A DNA stretch of 64,000 nt from Actinobacillus suis ATCC 33415 (GCF_000739435.1 NZ_CP009159.1:1984001-2048000), one strand, 5' to 3'; shown: positions 26,879 through 36,755, counted from the stretch's first letter. A program made the numbers and translations. The notes: a model not told the origin generated them from the letters alone.

Positions 26879-27610
26879 ATGGCGTTACTTTCTATCCGTA
26901 ATTTACAGAAAAAATATGGCGAAACGGTCGCAATTCCCAATTTAGATTTGGATTTAGCCAAAGGTGAAGTGGTGGTAATTTTAGGCCCGTCCGGCTGTGG
27001 CAAAAGCACGTTATTACGTTGTGTAAACGGCTTGGAAGAAAAACAAGGCGGCAGCATTGTGATGCAAGATGTTGGCAAATTCGGCAAAGATTTAAGCTGG
27101 GAAGCCTCTCGTCAAAAAGTCGGTATGGTGTTCCAAAGCTATGAATTATTCGCTCATTTAAATGTGATCGAGAACATTTTATTAGGCCCGCTTAAAGCGC
27201 AAAAACGCTCACGCCAAGAAGTGGAGGCGCAAGCGGATAAATTACTCGCTCGTGTTGGTTTACTCGATCGAAAAAACGCCTTCCCTCGAGAATTATCCGG
27301 CGGACAAAAGCAACGTATTGCGATTGTGCGTGCCTTATGTATGAATCCGGAAGTGATTTTACTCGATGAAATTACTGCGGCACTTGATCCGGAAATGGTA
27401 CGAGAAGTGCTTGATGTCGTGTTGGAATTAGCGGAAGATGGAATGTCAATGTTAATTGTTACTCACGAAATGCGCTTTGCCGAAAAAGTGGCAGATCGGG
27501 TTGTCTTTATGGATAAAGGCGTGATTATCGAACAAGCGCCACCGCATCAATTCTTTACACAGCCACAAACCGAGCGAGCCAAACAATTCTTAAGCGGTAT
27601 GGCTTATTAA
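26879..27610 (+). CDS. Polar amino acid ABC transporter, ATP-binding protein
   Basis: 243 residues, GlnQ/HisP type. Walker A GPSGCGKSTLLRC near 36, Q-loop MVFQSYELFAHLNV, signature LSGGQKQRIAIVRAL near 140, Walker B EVILLDEITAALDPEM (Glu-Ile-Thr instead of the usual Glu-Pro-Thr) and switch His in MLIVTHEMRFAEKVADRVVF. Starts one base after the previous stop, with AGAGC upstream. Drives import of the substrate bound by the downstream lipoprotein. Confidence 0.88.
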   Translation: MALLSIRNLQKKYGETVAIPNLDLDLAKGEVVVILGPSGCGKSTLLRCVNGLEEKQGGSIVMQDVGKFGKDLSWEASRQKVGMVFQSYELFAHLNVIENILLGPLKAQKRSRQEVEAQADKLLARVGLLDRKNAFPRELSGGQKQRIAIVRALCMNPEVILLDEITAALDPEMVREVLDVVLELAEDGMSMLIVTHEMRFAEKVADRVVFMDKGVIIEQAPPHQFFTQPQTERAKQFLSGMAY

Positions 27611-27696
27611 TTTGCAGTATTCAAGCGGTCAAATTTTGCTAAAATTTTACAAAATACGGCTTCTAGCCGAGCAACGATTTTAAACAGGAGCATTTT

Positions 27697-28530
27697 ATGA
27701 AACTGAACACAACATTAAAAACATTACTGGCAACTGCTATTGCCGCTTTTGCCTTAACGGCGTGTGACAATGGGAATAGCACACAATCTTCCTCTCAAGA
27801 TAGCGTTGCACAAATTAAACAAAACGGTGTTATTCGTATCGGCGTATTCGGCGATAAACCGCCATTCGGTTATGTTGATGCTGAGGGTAAAAACCAAGGC
27901 TTTGATGTCGAAATTGCTAAAGAAATTGCTAATGATTTACTCGGTAGCTCGGATAAAGTGGAGTTTGTGTTAACTGAAGCGGCAAACCGTGTCGAATATT
28001 TAAAATCGAATAAAGTTGATCTAATTTTAGCTAACTTTACTAAAACGCCGGAGCGTGCCGAAGTGGTGGATTTTGCCGCACCTTATATGAATGTGGCACT
28101 AGGTGTTGTATCACCCAAAGGGGCGTTAATTACCGACCTTAAACAGTTGGAAGGTAAAACTTTATTAGTCAATAAAGGGACGACTGCCGATGCCTATTTC
28201 ACCAAAAATCACCCTGAGATCAATCTGTTAAAATTCGACCAAAACACAGAAACCTTTGACGCGCTTAAAGACGGTCGTGGTGTAGCCTTAGCCCACGATA
28301 ATGCGTTAGTTTGGGCGTGGGCGAAAGAAAACCCGACCTTTGACGTAGCAATCGGTAGCGTAGGTCCTGCAGAACAAATTGCTCCGGCAGTACAAAAAGG
28401 TAATCAAGCACTGTTAGATGTGATCAACAAAGAAATTGCCGAATTAAAAGCAAATGGCAAACTAAAAGCGGCTTATGAGAAAACCTTAGTGCCTGTTTAC
28501 GGTGATAAACCTGAATTGCTTGCACAATAA
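27697..28530 (+). CDS. Polar amino acid ABC transporter, lipoprotein binding protein
   Basis: 277 residues. Lipobox LTAC puts the lipidated Cys at 23. Family 3 binding protein: IRIGVFGDKPPFGYVD, NQGFDVEIAKEIANDLL, RVEYLKSNKVDLILANFTKT, ERAEVVDFAAPYM and GTTADAYFTKNHPE. The overall match is best to the cysteine-binding CjaA group, so cysteine or cystine is the likely substrate. An 86-base gap with a USS (27623-27632 and AAATTTTGC around it) separates it from the ATPase gene; AGGAGC precedes the ATG. A terminator follows. Confidence 0.85.
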   Translation: MKLNTTLKTLLATAIAAFALTACDNGNSTQSSSQDSVAQIKQNGVIRIGVFGDKPPFGYVDAEGKNQGFDVEIAKEIANDLLGSSDKVEFVLTEAANRVEYLKSNKVDLILANFTKTPERAEVVDFAAPYMNVALGVVSPKGALITDLKQLEGKTLLVNKGTTADAYFTKNHPEINLLKFDQNTETFDALKDGRGVALAHDNALVWAWAKENPTFDVAIGSVGPAEQIAPAVQKGNQALLDVINKEIAELKANGKLKAAYEKTLVPVYGDKPELLAQ

Positions 28531-28550
28531 TCCGTTCCCTTTACAAAAGG

Positions 28551-28584
28551 GCCCGAAGAAAGTGTCTGTTTCTTCGGGCTTTTT
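28551..28584 (+). terminator. Rho-independent terminator after the importer operon
   Basis: GCCCGAAGAAA-GTGTCTG-TTTCTTCGGGC followed by TTTTT. Confidence 0.9.
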
Positions 28585-28674
28585 AATTGGCTAAAATTTA
28601 CTTTATCGGTACTAGAGAGTAAACTCTATGTTTTGTAAAAGATTATTTACGCATCGATTTAAACAAAGTTAGCT

Positions 28675-30732
28675 ATGGCAAAATCCCTTATTTTCTCACG
28701 TGGAATTTTAAAAATCCCGCACCTTAATGCTTTCTTACATGACAGTGAGATTATTGCTTTTCCTCATCTAGGAACCGCCCCTCTAGTGGACAATGTCATC
28801 GGCTGGGGATTACGCCCTTCTACCCAAAAAGCTCGAGATTATGCGCAAAAACATGGCTTACTTTATATCGCATTAGAGGACGGATTTCTACGCTCGCTTG
28901 GTTTAGGTGTAATGGGATATCCGCCGTTTTCGATAGTTTATGATGATGTCGGTATTTATTATGACACGACTCGACCATCTCGTTTAGAAGCACTGATTTT
29001 ACACTCGCAGCTTACGCCGGAACAAATGTGTGCTGCCGAGCGAGCCATCAGTTTAATTCAGCAGCACCAATTATCCAAATACAATCACAATGTTGATTTC
29101 GATGTGCCCTTAGATACCGCAGCACCTATCGTTTTGGTTATAGACCAAACATTCGGTGATATGGCGGTAAAATTTGGCAGTGCAGGCGAAGAACAGTTTA
29201 GACAGATGTTAGAGGCTGCAATCCGTGAGAACCCTCAAGCACAAATTTGGGTAAAGACTCATCCTGACGTAATTAGCGGTAAGAAAAAAGGCTATTTAAT
29301 CGATTTACATAGCTACGGTAATCGTATCCGTTTATTTGCCGAGGACGTTAATCCGCTTTCGCTGCTTAAACAAGTCGATAAAGTTTATTGTGTTACCTCT
29401 CAAATGGGGTTTGAGGCATTATTACTCGGAAAACAAGTGATCACATTTGGCGTACCATGGTTTGCCGGCTGGGGCGTAACAGACGATAGACATCCAGATA
29501 TTGAAATTTTAAAACAGGCACAACGCCGCAAAAACCGATCGTTTATTCAGTTATTTGCTGCAGCTTATTTGCAATATAGTCGTTATATCAACCCGAATAA
29601 CGGCAAGATCGGTACAATTTTTGATGTAATAGACTACCTAAGCAAAACTAAAGCATTAAATCAACGTCTAAGCGGAAGTCTTTATTGCATCGGGATGTCA
29701 TTATGGAAACAAGCGGTGATTAAACCGTTTTTTGATTTACCCTTATGTAAATTACATTTTGTGCGTTCGCTAAAAAAACTTGAAAATCGACCGCTTGCAT
29801 CGGATGCAAAATTGTTGATTTGGAGCCAAGGTAAACCGGAAATTCTTGCCTTTGCAGCCAAACACCAGTTACCGATATTACGTATGGAAGACGGTTTTAT
29901 TCGTTCGGTCGGGCTAGGCTCAAACTTAGTTGCGCCATTATCATTGGTAGTTGATGATTTAGGCATTTATTTCAATGCGCAAACGCCATCTCGCTTAGAA
30001 GAGATTCTGCAATATCAGGAATTTAGCGAGCAAGATTTAGCACTAGCCAAACAATTACGACAACGCCTGATTCAAGCTAATATCGGTAAGTACAATGTTG
30101 GTAATACCGGTTTCCGCTTATCAGTTACCGATAAAAAAACGATTTTGGTGCCAGGCCAAGTTGAAGACGACGCTTCTATTCGTTTCGGTTCTCCGCAACT
30201 TAAGCGCAATGTTGATTTGCTCGAAAAAGTCAGAGAATTGAATCCGGATGCCTACATTATTTATAAACCGCATCCGGATGTGGTCAGTGGTAATCGACAA
30301 GGGCTGGTAGTTCACGAACAAGCGGTCAAATTTGCCGATGAAATTGTAGAAAATGCCAATATTTTAGATTGTATTAATCAAGTTGATGAGGTTCATACAA
30401 TGACCTCTCTGGCTGGATTTGAGGCGCTATTACGAGGGAAAATCGTGCATTGTTACGGCTTACCGTTTTATTCCAATTGGGGATTAACGCAAGATCATAT
30501 CCCTCTTACAAGACGTACGCGTCAATTACGTCTTGAAGAATTAATTGCTGCGGTATTAGTTTATTATCCGCAATATGTCGATCCTGAAAAGAGAGTCATG
30601 ATTGACGCTAACCAAGCAATTGCGATTCTTCAGCAACAAAAACAAAAATTAGCAAACAGCGGGATTAAACGCCCTTGGATTGCTAAACAATTCGGTAAGT
30701 TAAAACAACTTTACCGAACCTTAAAATATTAA
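28675..30732 (+). CDS. kpsC: Capsule Kdo transferase KpsC (LipA/PhyA type)
   Basis: 685 residues; dual retaining beta-Kdo glycosyltransferase that builds the poly-Kdo linker on a phospholipid for group 2 type capsules. The sequence is an internal duplication: ALEDGFLRSLGLG near residue 73 recurs as RMEDGFIRSVGLGS near 405; VDDLGIYF and YDDVGIYYD follow each; and KTHPDVISGKKKG and KPHPDVVSGNRQG are the paired later motifs. It is followed by kpsS. Called lipA/lipB or phyA/phyB in other Pasteurellaceae, not related to the lipoate genes at 53.7 kb. The start has only a weak ribosome site. Confidence 0.92.
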   Translation: MAKSLIFSRGILKIPHLNAFLHDSEIIAFPHLGTAPLVDNVIGWGLRPSTQKARDYAQKHGLLYIALEDGFLRSLGLGVMGYPPFSIVYDDVGIYYDTTRPSRLEALILHSQLTPEQMCAAERAISLIQQHQLSKYNHNVDFDVPLDTAAPIVLVIDQTFGDMAVKFGSAGEEQFRQMLEAAIRENPQAQIWVKTHPDVISGKKKGYLIDLHSYGNRIRLFAEDVNPLSLLKQVDKVYCVTSQMGFEALLLGKQVITFGVPWFAGWGVTDDRHPDIEILKQAQRRKNRSFIQLFAAAYLQYSRYINPNNGKIGTIFDVIDYLSKTKALNQRLSGSLYCIGMSLWKQAVIKPFFDLPLCKLHFVRSLKKLENRPLASDAKLLIWSQGKPEILAFAAKHQLPILRMEDGFIRSVGLGSNLVAPLSLVVDDLGIYFNAQTPSRLEEILQYQEFSEQDLALAKQLRQRLIQANIGKYNVGNTGFRLSVTDKKTILVPGQVEDDASIRFGSPQLKRNVDLLEKVRELNPDAYIIYKPHPDVVSGNRQGLVVHEQAVKFADEIVENANILDCINQVDEVHTMTSLAGFEALLRGKIVHCYGLPFYSNWGLTQDHIPLTRRTRQLRLEELIAAVLVYYPQYVDPEKRVMIDANQAIAILQQQKQKLANSGIKRPWIAKQFGKLKQLYRTLKY

Positions 30733-30760
30733 AAATAAAATTCTCAAAGAGTATTTAACG

Positions 30761-31981
30761 ATGATCAACCATTATTTAGATGATTTGATTGAGCAATCAA
30801 ATCGGATTTTGCTATTGCAAGGTCCGATAGGCGCTTTCTTCACCCAATTATCGGAATGGTTACAAACTCAAAATCGCAGTGTATTTAAAATTAACTTAAA
30901 TGCCGGTGATGAATTTTTTTATCCGAATAGCATTGCTAATACCTTTGCTTATCGCGATACCTTAGAAAATTTTCATCAATATTTAACCGACTTTTGCCAA
31001 ACGCATAACATTGATAGCGTGGTATGTTTTGGTGATAACCGTAAATATCACAAATTGGCTAAAACGGTTTGTCAGCATTTAAATATCGCATTTTGGGCTT
31101 TTGAAGAAGGTTACTTCCGTCCGGATTACGTCACGTTTGAAAAAACCGGGGTAAACGCTTATTCACCCATTCCAAAGCAGGCAGATTATTTCCGAGCGTT
31201 CGAACACTTATCGGAGCCAAACAAAGCACAAAGTGTAGCCAAAGGTTTCTGCCCGATGGCAAAACTGGCCATCCAATATTACGTGTCGGCATATTATCGC
31301 CGTCATCAATATCCGGAATATCGCCACCATCGTTTATTAAATGTGTGGTACTACGTAAAATTATGGATGGTTTCAGGGATTAAACGGCTGCACTATTATA
31401 TGCACGATCGCAATTTTTCTAAGCGTGTTGAGCAAGGCGAATTCGGTGAGTTTTTTATTTTGCCGTTACAAGTTTATGATGATAGCCAAATTTTAGTGCA
31501 TAGCGATTATCCTAGCGTAGCTGCAGTGTTACGGGAAGTGTTGTCATCTTTTGCCACCAAAGCACCGAAACATTTAAATTTAATCGTAAAACATCATCCG
31601 ATGGATCGTGGCTTTATTGATTACGGTAAAGTGATTGATGAATATATGGAACAATATCCTGATCTGAAAAAGCGCATTTACTATATTCACGATGTGCCAA
31701 TGCCGGTTTTCTTGCGCCACGGGAAAGGAATGGTTACGCTAAATAGTACCAGCGGTATTTCAGCGTTATTACACAATATGCCGGTCAAAACCTTAGGTCG
31801 AGCCAATTATGATTTTGCCGGGCTAACCTATCAAGGCAATCTAGACGACTTTTGGAGCAATCCAGAAAAACCGGATGATGGATTATTTCATGCTTATCGT
31901 AAATTCCATCTGTATAAAACGCATATTAACGGTAGCTTCTATAACAAGGTAATTCTGCGTTATCCATACAACCAAAAGTAG
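30761..31981 (+). CDS. kpsS: Capsule Kdo transferase KpsS (LipB/PhyB type)
   Basis: 406 residues. KpsS adds the first Kdo to phosphatidylglycerol, making the lipid anchor that KpsC extends. LLLQGPIGAFFTQLSEWL, NAGDEFFYPNSI, FWAFEEGYFRPDYVTFE, VKHHPMDRGFIDYG and TLNSTSGISALLHNMPVKTLG are characteristic. Soluble, expected at the inner face of the membrane. 28 bases after kpsC, so one operon. The rest of the capsule locus is not in this window. Confidence 0.92.
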   Translation: MINHYLDDLIEQSNRILLLQGPIGAFFTQLSEWLQTQNRSVFKINLNAGDEFFYPNSIANTFAYRDTLENFHQYLTDFCQTHNIDSVVCFGDNRKYHKLAKTVCQHLNIAFWAFEEGYFRPDYVTFEKTGVNAYSPIPKQADYFRAFEHLSEPNKAQSVAKGFCPMAKLAIQYYVSAYYRRHQYPEYRHHRLLNVWYYVKLWMVSGIKRLHYYMHDRNFSKRVEQGEFGEFFILPLQVYDDSQILVHSDYPSVAAVLREVLSSFATKAPKHLNLIVKHHPMDRGFIDYGKVIDEYMEQYPDLKKRIYYIHDVPMPVFLRHGKGMVTLNSTSGISALLHNMPVKTLGRANYDFAGLTYQGNLDDFWSNPEKPDDGLFHAYRKFHLYKTHINGSFYNKVILRYPYNQK

Positions 31982-32017
31982 CTGACAAGCGGTTATTTTT
32001 CGAGACTTTTTTACAAA

Positions 32018-32056
32018 TAAAAAAGACTGCGTAATTTGTTTTACGTAGTCTTTTTT
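32018..32056. terminator. Bidirectional terminator
   Basis: AAAAAAGACTGCGTAA pairs with TTACGTAGTCTTTTTT (one G-T or C-A mismatch) around TTTGTT. It lies between the convergent kpsS and outer-membrane protein genes and has a T run on each strand. Confidence 0.88.
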
Positions 32057-32070
32057 GATCATACGAAAAG

Positions 32071-33033
32071 TTAAAAAATCACTTCTAAACGCACAAAGGT
32101 ATTAATAAAATGGTTACGATCTTTGTCTTTATCGTTATAAAAACTGATTTCCGGTTGAATAAATACCCAATTGCGGAAAATGGATTGACGATAGTTAATG
32201 AACGGCCCGTAAGTATTGAATTTGGAGTGATCTTTATCAAAACGTCCCCCCATAAAAATACCGTAGCTTAGACGTTTAAGTGGTGCAAAATTATGCTGAC
32301 GATATAAGCTATTACCCCAACCGGTTTCTTCATCCACATCGTGCGTATATTGTAGGAAAGTATGATTCATAATGAAGGTGTTTTCACTATCAATATAACG
32401 ATTTTCTAAATTGGTACGGAGGTAATGCTTACTATTGGTACCATAACGATAAATTTGTTCTAAACGAGTACCGAAGTTATCGGTCATCTCCCACGTTTTA
32501 CTTAGACGTAAACGACCAAAGATATCACCGCCCGAACGTAAACCGCCGTCCAAATCACTTTCAATCCCTAAACGTTTAATTTCATTTGACCAACGTAAAC
32601 CGATAGAGGCGTTATCGTTACGAGCTTGGCGGCTGTCATAATTACGATCACGAGGCAGGTTACGGTAATTTTGTCCGACATGATTTTTATCGCGCGCTTG
32701 GTTTTCCAAATCCTCATCACCGAATACCACGCTGACGTGTTTTTTCAGTACCGGTAATCTGATTTTGCCTCGTACACGAGGTTTATAAGAAAAACGATCG
32801 TGTTTATTCCATTGATTGTCTAACATCACACGTAAACTTGCCGATGCCGGTTTACTTGGATCCGTTTCACCCAGCCAATCGTTAATACCGTTTGACCAAT
32901 CGTGTAATTTCGAACGAATCGAACTGCGTTGTTGATCCGCCCAAGTATTTTCAGCATCATTTGTTTCATTCGCAACAGAGGAAACAGCAAATGTTGTAAA
33001 TAATGCGATATAAGTAAGTTTAAAATATTTCAT
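32071..33033 (-). CDS. Outer-membrane beta-barrel protein of unknown function
   Basis: 320 residues from the ATG at 33033, giving a clean Sec signal peptide MKYFKLTYIALFTTFAVSSV and then A; a start 60 bases upstream would put extra residues before it. The mature part is rich in aromatic and charged residues in alternating strands (GLRWSNEIKRLGIESDLDGG, RLRLSKTWEMTDNFGTRLEQ) and ends VRLEVIF, with the C-terminal Phe needed for BAM recognition. The family was not recognised. It shares the bidirectional terminator with kpsS but need not be functionally linked. Confidence 0.75.
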   Translation of the reverse strand: MKYFKLTYIALFTTFAVSSVANETNDAENTWADQQRSSIRSKLHDWSNGINDWLGETDPSKPASASLRVMLDNQWNKHDRFSYKPRVRGKIRLPVLKKHVSVVFGDEDLENQARDKNHVGQNYRNLPRDRNYDSRQARNDNASIGLRWSNEIKRLGIESDLDGGLRSGGDIFGRLRLSKTWEMTDNFGTRLEQIYRYGTNSKHYLRTNLENRYIDSENTFIMNHTFLQYTHDVDEETGWGNSLYRQHNFAPLKRLSYGIFMGGRFDKDHSKFNTYGPFINYRQSIFRNWVFIQPEISFYNDKDKDRNHFINTFVRLEVIF

Positions 33034-33120
33034 GTGAGTTATCTTTATCAAGGAATTTGCCCGTATCATAATCCAAATGAGTAAGTGATTCAAAAAATAC
33101 CTTTCGTTTAAAAAACAAAA

Positions 33121-33162
33121 AAGCGGTCGATTTGCAAAATTTTGTTACAAATCAACCGCTTG
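33121..33162. terminator. Facing USS pair after ulaD
   Basis: AAGCGGTCGATTTGCAAAAT faces AATCAACCGCTTGT, ending 25 bases past the ulaD stop on the minus strand; probable end of the ulaA-C-D operon. Confidence 0.65.
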
Positions 33163-33186
33163 TATGCTTTAACGCAATACTAAACA

Positions 33187-33867
33187 TTACGCCCAATATT
33201 TATCAATTTCAGCACGAATCGCTTCCGCAGTTTGTTTACCTTTTTCACCCACTAAAGCGCGACCGGCAATGAAAGCTTTCGCATTTTTGATTTCTTTAAA
33301 TAAGTGAATTTCTTCCGGTACAATACCACCGGTAATCGATAATTCTAAGCCGAGTGCAGAAAGTTGTTTCATTAGTTCCACGTCTTCCGCCGTCCAACCC
33401 TTACCTGCTAATTCCGCATCGCGAGAACGGTGGTAAATCGCTTGTTTTACGCCTAATTCAACCCATTCTTTCGCATCTTTTTCTACTGTCCAGTTGCCGT
33501 AAATTTCGATTTGGATTTCTTTCTTCACTTTTAATTCCGGATGTGCCACATTGAAATCATCCGCCACTTTCTTACACGCCGCTTTAGTTGCTGGATGTGC
33601 TGCTGCTGAAACAGTTAACCAGTCTGCGCCCGCTTCAAATGCCATTTTCGCTAAAATCGCCCCACCGTCCGTGGTTTTTAAGTCACATACGATAATATGG
33701 TTCGGGTGTAACGCACGTAAAGTTGAAACCGCTTTCATCCCTTCCGCACAGGCAAGAATCGTACCGCACTCAATAATTTCTACTACACTTTCCGCCTGTT
33801 TTGCATCTGCAACCGCTTTTTCTAAACTTAATGAATCTAATGCAATTTGAAGTAATGGTTTTGACAT
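33187..33867 (-). CDS. ulaD: 3-keto-L-gulonate-6-phosphate decarboxylase
   Basis: Converts 3-keto-L-gulonate 6-phosphate to L-xylulose 5-phosphate and CO2 in ascorbate breakdown. 226 residues; orotidine-decarboxylase-like barrel. LQIALDSLSL near the N-terminus, IIVCDLKTTDGG with the Asp-Lys-Thr metal and catalytic group, IEIYGNWT, IYHRSRDAELAGKGW and LSITGGIVPEE-F are typical of UlaD/SgbH. AAAGGAACAAA precedes the ATG. Third gene of the minus-strand ula operon, after a hairpin spacer. Confidence 0.95.
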   Translation of the reverse strand: MSKPLLQIALDSLSLEKAVADAKQAESVVEIIECGTILACAEGMKAVSTLRALHPNHIIVCDLKTTDGGAILAKMAFEAGADWLTVSAAAHPATKAACKKVADDFNVAHPELKVKKEIQIEIYGNWTVEKDAKEWVELGVKQAIYHRSRDAELAGKGWTAEDVELMKQLSALGLELSITGGIVPEEIHLFKEIKNAKAFIAGRALVGEKGKQTAEAIRAEIDKYWA

Positions 33868-33905
33868 ATTTTGTTCCTTTTACGAATTTTTAAATTGTTC
33901 TTTAT

Positions 33906-33972
33906 TCCTCTCTCCCGCAAGCAGGAGAGAGACCGCTTGTTGAAGCGTTTAGCGAAACAAGCAGAGAGAGGA
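33906..33972 (-). repeat. Nested hairpin between ulaC and ulaD
   Basis: CTCTCTCC pairs with GGAGAGAG (33908-33931), and GCTTGTT pairs with AACAAGC (about 33935-33962) next to it, containing a USS-like ACCGCTTGT; outer TCCTCTCT could instead pair with the last AGAGAGGA. It may set the ratio of UlaD to upstream proteins, or stabilise mRNA ends. Confidence 0.5.
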
Positions 33973-33977
33973 AATTT

Positions 33978-34445
33978 CTAGCCAGCTAACGCCTGATCAA
34001 TCACCGCATAAACATCTTCTTTAGTTTGGCAACGTAAGATTTTGGCTAAATCGACTCCCGTATCACTGTCCGGATCATCCAATACTTGGGTAATTTCCAT
34101 TAAACCTTCCATATGTTTATCCGAATCACTACCGGCTAAGGTGACAAATACCGAAACAGGCTCATCTTCGCCATCAAAATAAACCGGCTCTTTTAAAGTC
34201 ACTAAGGCGAACGAGGTTTTAATCACACCTTCTTCCGGACGAGAATGCGGCATCGCTAAACCCGGTGCAAGAATGATATACGGTCCCATTTTTTCAATAT
34301 TTTCAATAATACTGGTGTAATAACGAGGTTCAATCGCGCCTGATTTTTCTAGAACATCCGTGCCTAATTTAATCGCTGCTTTCCAATCTGCCGCACTTTG
34401 ATTTAAAAGGATTGAGTTATTTTCGATAAGCGATTCTTTTAACAT
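33978..34445 (-). CDS. ulaC: Ascorbate PTS enzyme IIA
   Basis: 155 residues, PTS IIA of the mannitol/fructose type. LAPGLAMPHSRPEEGV carries the phosphorylated His. It passes phosphate from HPr to the IIB domain of the permease. AAGTAAAG precedes the ATG. It follows ulaA after 74 bases that contain a hairpin, and precedes ulaD. Confidence 0.93.
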   Translation of the reverse strand: MLKESLIENNSILLNQSAADWKAAIKLGTDVLEKSGAIEPRYYTSIIENIEKMGPYIILAPGLAMPHSRPEEGVIKTSFALVTLKEPVYFDGEDEPVSVFVTLAGSDSDKHMEGLMEITQVLDDPDSDTGVDLAKILRCQTKEDVYAVIDQALAG

Positions 34446-34478
34446 AGCTTTACTTCCTTCAAGTTGGATAGCTTTAAA

Positions 34479-34517
34479 TCAAGGTAACCACCTCCCTTCT
34501 TGGAAGGTGGCCTTGAG
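34479..34517 (-). repeat. Hairpin between ulaA and ulaC
   Basis: TCAAGG-TAA-CCACCT pairs with AGGTGG-CCTTGA around CCCTTCTTGGA. An intra-operon hairpin without T run, likely involved in differential expression or mRNA processing. Confidence 0.5.
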
Positions 34518-34519
34518 GG

Positions 34520-36331
34520 TTATTGATATTTTTTGATAAGAGCCAATAACTCTTCACCAAAGGTATTCGGATTTAACATATTTTGTACGCCTAATACTGA
34601 GATATGATCATTTGCCACAATCTCATTTTGTAAGTGTTTAGAACATACGATGATATCTACCGAACCGACTTTACCTTTATGGTCGGTTACCGCACATGAA
34701 TCCATCACATTTGGAATACCGCGTTTATCAAGGTATTGTTTAATTTTCATTTTCATCATCATTGATGAACCTTGACCCGAGCCACATACCGCTAAGATAC
34801 GCACCGCTTTTACATCACCTTCCGCATTGCCTTCTGTAGCTTGAGCTGGTTCAGCTTCTTGTTCAGCCGGTTCACCGAAACCGTACAATTGGTCTACAGT
34901 TTTGCCTTCTGCTTTCGCTCTTGCTTCGTCAGCACGTAATTGTTTGCCCGCAAATGCCATATATACAAGCGCTAACACGATACATACGAAGGTTGCACCG
35001 GTCGGGCTAAAGAACATACCTTGGATAATCGGTGGGAATAATAACGCCCAGTCCGCCATACCCATCCAGCCGTTAAAGCCTGCACCACCTTCTGTGCTGG
35101 TAATTAAGCTTACTACCCATGCAGAACCAAGCACTTCAATAATACCCATCACGAAACAGATTTTCATTACCGCTTTCCAACCACCGAAATGGTTTGCGAA
35201 TACACCGATTGTCGCATTAGAGAAGAACATCGGGATAAAGCCCGGAATAATTAATACCGCAGCTGAAGCGTCACCGCCACCGAATTGTTGATAAGCAATT
35301 AATGCGCCTACTGCAACAAACTGACCGATAGCACCCCACATGAAACCGAATACCACAGCATTTGGCGAGAATGCATAAGTTGCCGCACAGTCAATCGCTA
35401 ATACTGCATTTGGAATTAAACGTTCGGAAATCCCTTTAAATGATTCAGATAATTCCGCTACGAACATACGTACACCAAGTACGATAACTTGGATTGCCAC
35501 CGCAAATTTTAAGCCGGTTTCAAAGATGTAAATCGTCCAGTGCGTTTTACCTGCCATTTGTTGTAGGTTATCTAAACCGAATGACATTAGGATAATACCG
35601 AAGAACACTGTCATCACGATCGCGGTTGCAGAGATACTGTCGTGGAAAATATGTAACCATTTAGGTAAGTTGAGTTTATCAACCGTTTCTTCTTTTTTAC
35701 CTAATTTCGGTGCAACTTTTGCTGCTAACCAAGATGCGAATTGTTGTTGGTGACCGATAGAGAAACCCGCACCGCCGGTAATTTGTTGAGTTGCTTGGTA
35801 CATCATATTAGAGAAGATACCCCAATAGAGCGCCATAATGATTGCAGTATATACGACCACTTCCCACGGTTTTGAGCCAAGTACCCAGAACACTACCGCA
35901 ACTAAGCCTGCTTGTTGGAACATAATATGACCGGTAAGCATAATGGTACGAATACCGGTAAAGTGTCTGAATAATACAAGTAGGATATTAAGGAATAAGG
36001 CTAAAATTACTGCATAACCCACATACGCATAAGCGTCACCCATGGTACTCATTGTCGCTTGCCAACTTGTATATGGGTCAATCACCGCACCTTTAAGGTT
36101 ATGGTATTTAGATAAACCTTCGATAACCGGTTTAAAGTTTTGCACAAGCGTACCTGAACCGACTTGTACCAACATAAAACCGACGATCGTTTTAATGGTA
36201 CCTTTAAGAATGGTAGTTGAATCTTTTTTTAGGAAAATGTAACCGATACAAGCGACAAGACCGAGTAACAGCGGTGCTTTCGAAAGAATCTGGTCATTGA
36301 TTGCCATAAAGATACTCATTACTGTATCCAT
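34520..36331 (-). CDS. ulaA: Ascorbate PTS permease IIC with fused IIB domain
   Basis: Takes up L-ascorbate and phosphorylates it to L-ascorbate 6-phosphate. 603 residues: IIC membrane part (about 1-465, the length of E. coli UlaA, with [20 protein letters not shown] and [20 protein letters not shown]), then a Glu/Ala-rich linker (about 480-510), then a IIB domain beginning [20 protein letters not shown] with phosphorylated Cys near 523. In E. coli UlaB is a separate protein, so this is an A-B fusion. First gene of the minus-strand ula operon; a CRP site is upstream. Confidence 0.95.
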   Translation of the reverse strand: MDTVMSIFMAINDQILSKAPLLLGLVACIGYIFLKKDSTTILKGTIKTIVGFMLVQVGSGTLVQNFKPVIEGLSKYHNLKGAVIDPYTSWQATMSTMGDAYAYVGYAVILALFLNILLVLFRHFTGIRTIMLTGHIMFQQAGLVAVVFWVLGSKPWEVVVYTAIIMALYWGIFSNMMYQATQQITGGAGFSIGHQQQFASWLAAKVAPKLGKKEETVDKLNLPKWLHIFHDSISATAIVMTVFFGIILMSFGLDNLQQMAGKTHWTIYIFETGLKFAVAIQVIVLGVRMFVAELSESFKGISERLIPNAVLAIDCAATYAFSPNAVVFGFMWGAIGQFVAVGALIAYQQFGGGDASAAVLIIPGFIPMFFSNATIGVFANHFGGWKAVMKICFVMGIIEVLGSAWVVSLITSTEGGAGFNGWMGMADWALLFPPIIQGMFFSPTGATFVCIVLALVYMAFAGKQLRADEARAKAEGKTVDQLYGFGEPAEQEAEPAQATEGNAEGDVKAVRILAVCGSGQGSSMMMKMKIKQYLDKRGIPNVMDSCAVTDHKGKVGSVDIIVCSKHLQNEIVANDHISVLGVQNMLNPNTFGEELLALIKKYQ

Positions 36332-36494
36332 AGTGAGCCTCTCTTTTTATGTTGAGTAAGAATGATGAGATTTGGAAGATCTCGTTATTTTTAGATTGGT
36401 TAAGTTAAAGATTAAAAAAATATAGGCATATCTATACCTACAGAACAAATGATAAACAGTTATCGCACCTCAAAAAAGATTATTTTTGATTATT

Positions 36495-36510
36495 TGTGAG
36501 CAAGATCACA
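36495..36510. promoter_or_regulatory. CRP-type operator in the ula control region
   Basis: TGTGAGCAAGATCACA is a perfect TGTGA-N6-TCACA. It lies about 164 bases from the ulaA start and overlaps one of the candidate UlaR repeats. Confidence 0.8.
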
Positions 36511-36742
36511 TTTTATTTTTCATTTTCGTGATTTTCGTGTTCATTTGTTAAAAATATGTATAATCCTTTTTTCTCCCCTCTCGTCACAAACACAAATAAC
36601 CTATTGATTTTATTAGAAAGTAATCGTTTGTTAAGTTTCAAAAAAACACAAGATAAATGAGAAGAATTCCTATCCATGCAGAATCGACGAAAAAATTAGA
36701 GGTAGATCACATTTTTTAAAAAAAGCGTTTTACAAAAAAATA

Positions 36743-36755
36743 TGATTATTTATGA
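36743..36755. promoter_or_regulatory. Candidate UlaR operator repeat
   Basis: TGATTATTTATGA here and TGATTATTTGTGA at 36487-36499 are the only two long matches I see in the control region, one near each promoter. DeoR-family proteins bind such repeats; assignment to UlaR is inference. Confidence 0.4.
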
